Below, in pieces: positions 5,559-11,787 of a DNA stretch of 12,907 bases. Each line of letters starts with the position of its first letter. Position 1 is the stretch's first letter. Position numbers and translations under genes: made by a program. The DNA is from JACDAN01 sp035776735 (GTDB lineage: Bacteria > Actinomycetota > Thermoleophilia > Gaiellales > Gaiellaceae), in the NCBI GenBank assembly GCA_035776735.1, contig DASSSO010000197.1, forward strand, positions 1 through 12,907, read 5' to 3'. Below the pieces are notes generated by a model that saw only the letters and a program-made list of their open reading frames with translations, had not been told where the DNA came from and ran no database searches.

Positions 5559-6920
5559 CTAGCGGGCAGGTTCCGCGGCGGCCTCCCCGGCGGCGAGCCC
5601 GGCCCCGAGCGCCCGGCGGAGGGAGTCGGCGGTCCGCACCTCCACGCCGCGGCAGGCCTTGGTTCCCGCCGGGACGACGACCGCGCTCAGGCCGAGCTTC
5701 GCACACTCCTCGAGCCGTCGCTCGGCCTGCGACGCGGGCCGGAGCCGGCCGGTCAGGCCGATCTCCCCGAAGGCGGCCACGCCCGCCGGCACCGGCGACC
5801 CTTTCGCGGCGGAGGCGATCGCGAGCGCGATCCCCAGGTCGGCGCCAGGCTCGTCGATCCGAACGCCGCCGGCGACGTTGACGAAGACGTCCGCCTGGCC
5901 GAGCGCGACGCCGGCATGTCGTGAGAGGACGGCAACGATCATCGCCAGCCGCTTGGGGTCGACGCCGGTCCCGACCCGCCTCGGCATCGCCAGGTCGGTC
6001 GGCGAGACGAGCGCCTGGATCTCGAGCAGGAGCGGACGCGTCCCCTCCAGCGCGCACGCCACCGCCGACCCCACCTCCTCCTCGCGGGCGGCGCCGAAGA
6101 CCTGCGAGGGGTCGGGGACCCCGACGAGCCCGGCTCCCGTCATCTCGAAGATGCCGAGCTCGTTCGTCGAGCCGAAGCGGTTCTTGGCGGCACGGAGGAC
6201 TCGGTGGGCGTGGTACCGGTCGCCCTCGAACTGGAGCACGCAGTCGACGAGGTGCTCGAGGACGCGCGGCCCCGCCACGGCGCCGTCCTTGGTCACGTGG
6301 CCGACCAGGAAGAGCGCGACGCCGGCCTCCTTCCCGACCCGGAGGAGCCGGGCCGAGGCCTCGCGCACCTGCGAGACCGACCCCGGCGCGGACGCGACCT
6401 CCGGCGAGTAGAGCGTCTGCACCGAGTCGATCACGCACACCGCAGGCTTCTCCTGCTCGAGCGTGGCGCAGATCGCATCCAGGTCCGTCTCGGCGAGGAT
6501 CTCCACGCGCTCGGCGCCGCCCAGCCGTGCCGCCCGCAGCTTCACCTGGGCGTTCGACTCCTCGCCGGTGACGAGGAGCGCGCGGCGCTCGCGCGAGATC
6601 GCCGCGAGCGCCATGAGCAGGAGCGTCGACTTCCCGACGCCGGGCTCCCCGCCGACGAGCACGAGCGAAGCCGGCACGAGCCCGCCGCCGAGCACGCGAT
6701 CGAGCTCCGCGACACCGGTCGGGATCCGCTTCGCCTCCTCCACCTCGACGTCGACGAGCCGGAGGACGGGCCGGGGCGCGGCGCCTTTCCCGCGGGACGC
6801 GGCCGGCGGCCCCTCCTCGACGAGCGTGCCGAAGCTCCCGCAGCCCGGGCAGCGGCCGAGCCAGCGGCCGGTCGACTGACCGCACTCCGAGCAGGCGAAC
6901 TTGAGAGCGGCTTGCGCCAT
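5559..6920 (-). CDS. radA: DNA repair protein RadA (Sms)
   Basis: A 453-residue protein of standard length. RadA is a RecA-like, DnaB-type motor that promotes branch migration in recombinational repair. Domains in order: a C4 zinc finger (C10-X2-C13 and C24-X2-C27, in CSECG and CPGCG); a RecA-like ATPase with Walker A GEPGVGKST at 91-99 and Walker B VCVIDSVQT at 161-169; the RadA-specific KNRFG motif at 246-250; and a Lon-protease-like C-terminal domain with AMPRRVGTGVDPKRLAMI (311-328) and FGEIGLTGRLRP (384-395). The ATG at 6920 directly precedes the zinc finger. A TAGAGT six bases before it suggests leaderless expression. In many bacteria radA is next to disA or clpC; here a plus-strand block separates it from clpC, and carD follows it. 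Confidence 0.97.
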   Translation of the reverse strand: MAQAALKFACSECGQSTGRWLGRCPGCGSFGTLVEEGPPAASRGKGAAPRPVLRLVDVEVEEAKRIPTGVAELDRVLGGGLVPASLVLVGGEPGVGKSTLLLMALAAISRERRALLVTGEESNAQVKLRAARLGGAERVEILAETDLDAICATLEQEKPAVCVIDSVQTLYSPEVASAPGSVSQVREASARLLRVGKEAGVALFLVGHVTKDGAVAGPRVLEHLVDCVLQFEGDRYHAHRVLRAAKNRFGSTNELGIFEMTGAGLVGVPDPSQVFGAAREEEVGSAVACALEGTRPLLLEIQALVSPTDLAMPRRVGTGVDPKRLAMIVAVLSRHAGVALGQADVFVNVAGGVRIDEPGADLGIALAIASAAKGSPVPAGVAAFGEIGLTGRLRPASQAERRLEECAKLGLSAVVVPAGTKACRGVEVRTADSLRRALGAGLAAGEAAAEPAR

Positions 6921-6926
6921 GCGGCC

Positions 6927-6932
6927 ACTCTA
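6927..6932 (-). promoter_or_regulatory. Candidate leaderless -10 of radA
   Basis: On the minus strand TAGAGT (TANNNT) ends six bases before the radA ATG, the spacing of leaderless actinobacterial promoters. It lies in the loop of a perfect GCGGCC/GGCCGC inverted repeat at 6921-6938, which could also be a protein site. No good -35 is seen. Confidence 0.35.
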
Positions 6933-6954
6933 GGCCGCCAAACGGACGGTCTTC

Positions 6955-6976
6955 GTGCCGAATCTGTGCCGATTCT
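6955..6976. repeat. Tandem 11-base direct repeat in the radA/TolB-like divergent region
   Basis: GTGCCGAATCT is followed immediately by GTGCCGATTCT (10 of 11 identical). The period is close to one DNA helical turn, so the two units face the same side, as expected for paired protein half-sites. It lies 35 bases before radA and about 70 before the TolB-like gene. Confidence 0.45.
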
Positions 6977-7045
6977 CGGTTCGCCCGTAGCGAGATCAGC
7001 GGCCGCCCGGATGCCGCCGTCGGGCACGACGACGATTCTTCGGAC

Positions 7046-7891
7046 GTGACCAGGATCACGCCGATCGCGCTCGCCCTGACCGCCGTCTTCCTCTTGACGA
7101 GTGCGGCGGGGACGGCGGCCGCCGCCCGAGAGCCGCTGATCGTCTACCGGACGGTCTGGTGGTCGAACACCAAGCGGCCGCCTCACCTCTACGTGGTCTC
7201 GCAGTCGGGACGTGGACGCCGCCTGCTCGCCGTCGCCGCCGACCAGCCGGCGTGGTCGCCCGGCCGCAATCGCATCGCCTTTGCGGGGGCCGGCTACGGG
7301 GGCAGGCAGGCTGGAATCTGGGTGATGAACGCCGATGGGACGGGCAAGCGGAGGTTGACCGGTCGGGCCGGCGACGGCGAGCCGACCTCGTCGCCGGACG
7401 GCCGCCGGATCGCGTATCGCAGCAACGGCGACCTCTGGACCGTGGCCGCGTCCGGCGGCCCTGTGCGCCGGCTCTTCGGCGGCGCCGCGACGAACGAGGG
7501 ATCGCCGGACTGGTCGCCCGACGGAAAGTGGATCGCGTACCAGAGCAACCGCGGCGGCGAGTCGCAGATCTGGGTCCTCAACCTGAAGACCCGCGGAGTG
7601 CGACGGCTGACCCGCGGCGCCCCGTCGCACAATCCCGACTGGTCGCCGGGCGGCAGGTGGATTGCCTATGCCACCCGCGGTCGGATCGCGGTTGTACGGG
7701 TGGAGCGGCCGATCCCCCGGCTCCTGCCGACCGGCTATCCGCGCAGCGCGTACTACCCGGCCTGGTCGCCGGACGGCTCGAGGATCGCCTTCGAGCGTGG
7801 CGGGCAAGTGCTCACGATCGGGGCGGGGGGAGGCCGGATCCGCTACGTGACCCGCGCCGCGTGGGGCACGAACGGCGACCCCGACTGGTAG
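7046..7891 (+). CDS. Secreted TolB-like PD40 beta-propeller protein
   Basis: A 281-residue protein. GTG 7046 gives a signal peptide (positive MTR, hydrophobic ITPIALALTAVFLLTSAAG, AAA cleavage region near residue 27), so export is expected. Five PD40/WD40-like motifs follow: WSPGRNRIAFAG, SSPDGRRIAYRS, WSPDGKWIAYQS, WSPGGRWIAYAT and WSPDGSRIAFER, each preceded by a strand such as IWVMNADGTGKRRLT. These form blades of a TolB-type propeller, commonly a protein-interaction scaffold. The protein stops at DPDW, where a further repeat would begin, so it is shorter than many relatives. No catalytic residues are evident. The next gene starts 15 bases later in the same frame and encodes another exported propeller, suggesting a shared cell-surface role. 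No convincing promoter was found upstream. Confidence 0.85.
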   Translation: MTRITPIALALTAVFLLTSAAGTAAAAREPLIVYRTVWWSNTKRPPHLYVVSQSGRGRRLLAVAADQPAWSPGRNRIAFAGAGYGGRQAGIWVMNADGTGKRRLTGRAGDGEPTSSPDGRRIAYRSNGDLWTVAASGGPVRRLFGGAATNEGSPDWSPDGKWIAYQSNRGGESQIWVLNLKTRGVRRLTRGAPSHNPDWSPGGRWIAYATRGRIAVVRVERPIPRLLPTGYPRSAYYPAWSPDGSRIAFERGGQVLTIGAGGGRIRYVTRAAWGTNGDPDW

Positions 7892-7906
7892 ACGCCGAAG
7901 GAACCG

Positions 7907-9115
7907 TTGGGGCTGGGGCGGTGTACGCACTTCGTGCGACGCCTTCTCGCCGCCGCCCTGACTGCGCTCGCGCTCGCTTCGGCGGTGTCCGCCGCGCCGC
8001 AGGGCCGAATCACCGCCCGGCTCCAGGGTGCCGTGGCCGCGACCGCGAACCAGGCCTGGACGGCGACCGTCGACGTGCGCGACGGCAGGCGCCCATTCGC
8101 CGGGCGCGTGACCTTCCTCGCCGCGGGTGAGACGGGACGGCGCGCGTTTCCCGCCCGCCGCACCACCCGGCCCGGCCGGTACCGCGCCCGCATCACCTTC
8201 CCCACGGGCGGCCGCTGGGTTCTCAGCGTCCGCGCCGGAAGCCGCGTCATCCGCCTCGTTTCGACCGACGTCCGCGGCGCCGGGCCGCGAATCCTCCGCC
8301 CGCACGGGTTCGAGCTCGCGGAGGAACACGGCGACCTCCTCGTGCCGGACATGGGCGGCACCGGCTTCTACGAGGTCTCGCTACGCACGCGCGCCAGGAC
8401 GCTCGTCGGCCGCGACTTCAACCATCCGATGTTCCTCAACTTCGGCCCGGGCGGCTTCCTCTACGTCGCAGACGAGCAGCGGATCTGGCGGTTCGAGCCC
8501 GACGGGTCGAAGACGCCGGTCGCCGGGAACGGGACGCGCGGGCTGGCGGGCGACGGCGGGCCGGCGACGGCCGCGCAGCTCGGCGGCCACGGCGACTTCG
8601 CGTTCGACGCCGCCGGCAATCTCTACATCTCGGAGTACGACAACGGCGTCCGCATCGTGACCACCGACGGCCGGATCGACACGCTCGCCGGCATCGGCCG
8701 CGAGGGCTACTCGGGCGACGGCGGCCCGGCGCGGGCGGCGGCGTTCGGCGCCCCGCACGGGCTCGACGTGCTCGCCGACGGGACTGTCATCGTCGCCGAC
8801 AGCCACAACGGCGTCCTCCGCCGGATCGACGGGGCCACGCGAATCGTGACGACGATCGCCCGCGACTTCTCGGCCCCGGTCGGCGTGGACGCTCGGCCCG
8901 ACGGGACGATCTACGTCGCCGACGCCCGGCTCGACCACGTCGTCCGTCTCTCCGCAGGCGGCAGCCGGACGCAGCTCGGCCGCGGGCTCCGGACGCCGAG
9001 CTCGGTCGTCGCAGACCGAGCGGGCAGGTTCGTCTACGCCAGCGAGTTCGACGGCCGCCGCATCACGCGGATCGACTCGCGGACAGGTCGGCAGACGGCG
9101 CTGGTGCGGCCCTAA
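7907..9115 (+). CDS. Secreted NHL-repeat beta-propeller protein with N-terminal beta-sandwich
   Basis: A 402-residue protein. TTG 7907 has an AAGGAA just upstream (spacing slightly short); GTG 7934 is an alternative giving a neater signal peptide, MRRLLAAALTALALASAVSA. Residues of about 34-122 look like an Ig/YtkA-like beta-sandwich (TATVDVRDGRRPFAGRVTF, then TTRPGRYRARITFP). Residues of about 130-402 carry NHL-type repeats: LYVADEQRIWRFEPDG, LYISEYDNGVRIVTTDG, VIVADSHNGVLRRIDG, IYVADARLDHVVRLSAGG and FVYASEFDGRRITRID. Two AGDGGPA/SGDGGPA insertions (214-220 and 269-275) are typical of this subgroup. NHL propellers bind proteins or polymers; some relatives are lyases, but no such residues are evident. 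It is probably exported, cotranscribed with the TolB-like gene, and of unknown ligand. Confidence 0.83.
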   Translation: MGLGRCTHFVRRLLAAALTALALASAVSAAPQGRITARLQGAVAATANQAWTATVDVRDGRRPFAGRVTFLAAGETGRRAFPARRTTRPGRYRARITFPTGGRWVLSVRAGSRVIRLVSTDVRGAGPRILRPHGFELAEEHGDLLVPDMGGTGFYEVSLRTRARTLVGRDFNHPMFLNFGPGGFLYVADEQRIWRFEPDGSKTPVAGNGTRGLAGDGGPATAAQLGGHGDFAFDAAGNLYISEYDNGVRIVTTDGRIDTLAGIGREGYSGDGGPARAAAFGAPHGLDVLADGTVIVADSHNGVLRRIDGATRIVTTIARDFSAPVGVDARPDGTIYVADARLDHVVRLSAGGSRTQLGRGLRTPSSVVADRAGRFVYASEFDGRRITRIDSRTGRQTALVRP

Positions 9116-9135
9116 GAACGGGCGGAGGGCTCGAC

Positions 9136-9141
9136 TACAAT
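9136..9141 (+). promoter_or_regulatory. Candidate leaderless -10 for the JmjC/cupin gene
   Basis: TACAAT ends eight bases before ATG 9150, so transcription would begin at or next to the start codon. The gene lacks a well-spaced Shine-Dalgarno (GGAGGG lies about 22 bases upstream), consistent with leaderless initiation. The -35 region (around 9113-9118, TAAGAA) is poor. Confidence 0.45.
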
Positions 9142-9149
9142 GCGGCTCG

Positions 9150-10019
9150 ATGCGGCCCGAGACAGCTGACCCAGCCTCCGGGCCCGCGCGCCTGCTCGAG
9201 CTCGATGCCGACGAGGCACGGCAGAAGTACGGCCGTGAGGCCTTCACGTTCCGCCACAACCTCGTCAACCACCCGCTATTCACGCTGGACGCGCTCGGCG
9301 ACCTGGCGGACTCGCTTCCCGCCGAGCTCATCGACCACAACCTCGGCTCGGTCCCGGCGGTGAACCCGGGCGGCGAGGCGCCCCGGATGGACTTGACGCC
9401 GGGCGAGATCGTCCGCGGGATCGAGACGAACGGCTGCTGGATCGCCCTGCCGCGCGTGGAGTCGATGCCCGGCTACAAGGGCGTTTACGAGGCGCTCATC
9501 GACGAGATCGCCCCGTACCTCCCTGGCGGTCGCGACTCAATTCGGAACAAGCACAGCGTCGTCTTCATGTCGGCGCCGAAGGGTGTCACGCCGATCCACG
9601 TCGACCCCGAGCACGGAATGCTCCTCCAGTTCCGCGGAACGAAGTCGGTGAGCGTCGGCGAGTTTCCGGACGAGGATCGCCGGGAGCGTGAACTGGAGCG
9701 GTTCTTCTCCGGCGGCCACGAGAACATCGCCGACATGCCGGAGTCGCCAATGGAGTACCGGATGGCGCCGGGCGACGTCGTCCACCTGCCGCCGCTGCTC
9801 CCACACTGGGTCGAGAACGACGACAACGTCTCGATCTCGCTCTCGATCGGCTTCCGGGTTCCTGAGATCATCCGTATCGGCCGCGCCTACAGCTTCAACG
9901 CGCGCCTCCGACGGCTTGGGCTGGAGCCCACGAAGCCCGGTCGGCGGCCGCGCCTCGACGGCACGAAGGCCGCGGCGATGCGAACGATGAGCTCCGTCCG
10001 CGGCCTCATCCGCCGCTAA
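9150..10019 (+). CDS. JmjC/cupin_8-type putative Fe(II)/2-oxoglutarate-dependent oxygenase
   Basis: A 289-residue protein with no signal peptide. The double-stranded beta-helix signature is visible: an HxD pair (H150, D152) in VTPIHVDPEHGMLLQFRGTK and the distal histidine H219 in MAPGDVVHLPPLLPHWVEND, together an Fe(II) facial triad. K165 in GTKSVSVG may serve the co-substrate, though this is inference. The N-terminal part (RHNLVNHPLFTLDALGDLADSLP) is typical of bacterial JmjC-like/cupin-8 proteins that hydroxylate proteins or small molecules. A basic C-terminal helix (from about 245) ends SSVRGLIRR. Substrate unknown. ATG 9150 is preferred since a TACAAT sits at leaderless spacing; there are 34 bases to the NHL gene. 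The flavin oxidase downstream starts 85 bases later and may have its own control. Confidence 0.78.
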   Translation: MRPETADPASGPARLLELDADEARQKYGREAFTFRHNLVNHPLFTLDALGDLADSLPAELIDHNLGSVPAVNPGGEAPRMDLTPGEIVRGIETNGCWIALPRVESMPGYKGVYEALIDEIAPYLPGGRDSIRNKHSVVFMSAPKGVTPIHVDPEHGMLLQFRGTKSVSVGEFPDEDRRERELERFFSGGHENIADMPESPMEYRMAPGDVVHLPPLLPHWVENDDNVSISLSIGFRVPEIIRIGRAYSFNARLRRLGLEPTKPGRRPRLDGTKAAAMRTMSSVRGLIRR

Positions 10020-10064
10020 AGAGACAGTCCGAGCCGCCGCCGGAGGGTCGGCGCGCCCGGCTTC

Positions 10065-10079
10065 GTTACACAGTGTTAC
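10065..10079. promoter_or_regulatory. Near-palindromic operator-like site upstream of the hydroxy-acid oxidase
   Basis: GTTACACAGTGTTAC is a 15-base interrupted palindrome (six of seven pairs around a central A). It lies 25 bases before GTG 10105 in an otherwise GC-rich gap of 85 bases. The size and AT-rich ends suit a dimeric repressor such as a GntR or TetR member. No such regulator gene is adjacent. Confidence 0.45.
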
Positions 10080-10104
10080 TTGGCATGCGGCAAGCTTTCG
10101 CGCT

Positions 10105-11184
10105 GTGACGGCTGCCGGCACTCCGCTCAACGTCGCGGACTACGAGCGTCTGGCGGAGGCGGCGCTCGACGAGGGCGCGTTCGGTTACTTCGCGGGCGGT
10201 GCCGGCGACGAGCACACTGTGCGTTACAACCGCGAGGCGTTCGACCGCTGGCGGCTCCGCCCGCGCATGCTCGTGGACGTCAGCTCGGTGACGACGGCCG
10301 TGACCGTCCTGGGCGAGGAGCTCTCGATGCCGATCATCGCGGCGCCGGTGGCCTACCAACGCATGGCGCACCCGGACGGCGAGACGGCCGTCGCCCGGGC
10401 GACGGCCGAGCTCGGAACGGTGCAGTGCCTCTCGACCCTCGCCACGGCGAGCATGCAGGAGATCGCCGCCGCCGCTCCGTCGGGACGCCGCTGGTTCCAG
10501 CTCTACTGGCATCCGGACCGCGGCATCACCCGCGCGCTTCTCGACCAGGCGCGCGAGACCGGATTCTCCGCCGTGGCCTTCACCGTGGACGTCCCGAAGC
10601 TCGGCCGGCGCGAGCGCGACCTGCGGACCGGCTTCCAGCTCACTTCCGGGATCGGCATCCGCACGTACGGCTCGGCGCTCGGCGAGCTCGGGGAGCTCAC
10701 GCCCGCGCTCGCTGCCCAGCTGATCGACCCGCGGCTCACCTGGCGCGACCTGGAGTGGCTGCACGAGCACGCAGGCATGCCGGTGCTCGCGAAGGGCATC
10801 CTCACCGCCGAGGACGCCCTGCTGGCTCTCGAGCACGGGTGCGCCGGCGTCGTCGTCTCGAACCATGGCGGGCGCCAGCTCGACCGCTCGGTCGCCTCGC
10901 TCGACGCGCTGCCGGAGGTCGTGGAGGCCGTCGGTGATCGGTGCGAGGTGCTGATGGACGGCGGAATCCGGCGCGGCACAGAGATCGCGGTCGCGCTCGC
11001 GCTGGGCGCCAAGGCCGTCCTGGTCGGCCGGCCGGTCGTCTGGGGCCTCGCGGTGGACGGCGCGGACGGCGTCAAGCAGGTCCTCGAGCTGCTGCGAGCC
11101 GAGCTCGAGCTCGCGCTGGCCCTCCTCGGCTGCCCCTCACCCGAGGCACTCGGGCGAGGGCACCTCGCGAGGGCGACAACGTAG
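10105..11184 (+). CDS. FMN-dependent alpha-hydroxy-acid oxidase/dehydrogenase
   Basis: A 359-residue TIM-barrel flavoprotein of the glycolate oxidase/lactate dehydrogenase family, which oxidises L-2-hydroxy acids to 2-oxo acids with FMN. Family residues are all visible and align with spinach glycolate oxidase: Y28 (GYFAGGAGDE), Q132 and Y134 (FQLYW), D162 and R169 (VDVPKLGRRERD), K230 (LAKGILT), H254 as catalytic base and R257 (SNHGGRQLD), and the phosphate-binding MDGGIRRG and GRPVVWGL. The tryptophan of glycolate oxidase (W108 in SSWAT) is Leu112 here (LSTLAT), so a substrate other than glycolate is likely. There is no transmembrane segment. GTG 10105 lacks a good Shine-Dalgarno. A palindromic site lies in the upstream gap, and the P-loop gene begins four bases after its stop. 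It could be called lldD, but lactate specificity is not shown. Confidence 0.9.
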   Translation: MTAAGTPLNVADYERLAEAALDEGAFGYFAGGAGDEHTVRYNREAFDRWRLRPRMLVDVSSVTTAVTVLGEELSMPIIAAPVAYQRMAHPDGETAVARATAELGTVQCLSTLATASMQEIAAAAPSGRRWFQLYWHPDRGITRALLDQARETGFSAVAFTVDVPKLGRRERDLRTGFQLTSGIGIRTYGSALGELGELTPALAAQLIDPRLTWRDLEWLHEHAGMPVLAKGILTAEDALLALEHGCAGVVVSNHGGRQLDRSVASLDALPEVVEAVGDRCEVLMDGGIRRGTEIAVALALGAKAVLVGRPVVWGLAVDGADGVKQVLELLRAELELALALLGCPSPEALGRGHLARATT

Positions 11185-11187
11185 AGC

Positions 11188-11787
11188 GTGCTCTTCCTCC
11201 TCTTCGGCTCCGCCGGCGTCGGTAAGACGGTCGCGCTCGACACGCTCCGTCGGCGGCGGCTGCCGACCATTGCGATCCACGACTTCGACGAGATCGGAGT
11301 CCCGCCCCGCGCCGACATCGCCTGGCGACAGCGCGGGAACGAGCACTGGCTTCGCCGCGCTCTCGACTACGAAGCTGACCGGGTCGACCTCGTCCTCGCC
11401 CGACAGACGCCGCCCGGGGAGCTGCTCGCCACGCCGTCCGCACCGCTAGTCGAGGCGATCTCTGCCTGCCTCGTCGACTGCGATGACGAAACTCGCCTCG
11501 CCCGACTACGACCCCGCGGGCGGGCCCAACTGGGCCGAATGGATGCGCGGGCATGCGGCAGACCCGAGCTGGCGAACGGAGGTGATCATGCGGCCCGAGA
11601 CGGGGTCGAGATGCGCTGGGAGCGATGGAGCGATTGGACCGCAGACGATCCGCGCTGGCGCGTTCGGGTTCTCGACACGACCACCCTCGCCGTCGGCGAG
11701 GTGGCGGACGAGCTGGTGAACTGGATCGTCGAAGAACGCGCGGTCGTCCAGAGCGGCGAGCACCCGCTTCTCCGCTGGGCGCGCTAG
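11188..11787 (+). CDS. Small P-loop NTPase/kinase-like protein with two compensating frameshifts
   Basis: The open frame gives 199 residues beginning MLFLLFGSAGVGKTVALDTL, with Walker A GSAGVGKT at 7-14, an IHDFDEIGVP segment and a nucleotide-kinase-like CLVDCDDETRLARLR. No family beyond P-loop kinase-like is recognised. From about residue 109 to 139 this frame turns into low-sense sequence, while the neighbouring frame reads PNWAEWMRGHAADPSWR and continues TEVI, which looks like real protein with strong G/C third positions. Sense then returns to the first frame at VEMRWERWSDWTADDPRWRV. One extra C in the run at 11512-11515 and one missing G in the run at 11602-11605 would explain this without changing length. 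GTG 11188 follows the oxidase stop by three bases, so it is probably cotranscribed. Its TAG abuts the clpC stop directly. Confidence 0.65.
   Translation: MLFLLFGSAGVGKTVALDTLRRRRLPTIAIHDFDEIGVPPRADIAWRQRGNEHWLRRALDYEADRVDLVLARQTPPGELLATPSAPLVEAISACLVDCDDETRLARLRPRGRAQLGRMDARACGRPELANGGDHAARDGVEMRWERWSDWTADDPRWRVRVLDTTTLAVGEVADELVNWIVEERAVVQSGEHPLLRWAR

Noticed and set aside
4888..7059. A very long open minus-strand frame that joins a carD reading frame to an antisense-like region over radA
   Set aside because: Only its last 175 codons (carD) have recognisable sense. The upstream part is the arginine/glycine-rich out-of-frame reading of radA typical of high-GC DNA.
6542..8329. Open minus-strand frame of about 600 codons opposite the TolB-like gene
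   Set aside because: Low-complexity antisense reading. The plus strand there encodes a signal peptide and five PD40 motifs.
8530..8740. The two GDGGPA-coding blocks as a DNA-level repeat or mobile insertion
   Set aside because: They are a known repeated motif of NHL-type propellers, with diverged nucleotides, and fit the protein fold.
10031..10062. Possible intrinsic terminator after the JmjC-like gene (CGCCG and CGGCG arms)
   Set aside because: The stem is only five pairs with a nine-base loop and no T run; chance pairing is likely in such GC-rich DNA.
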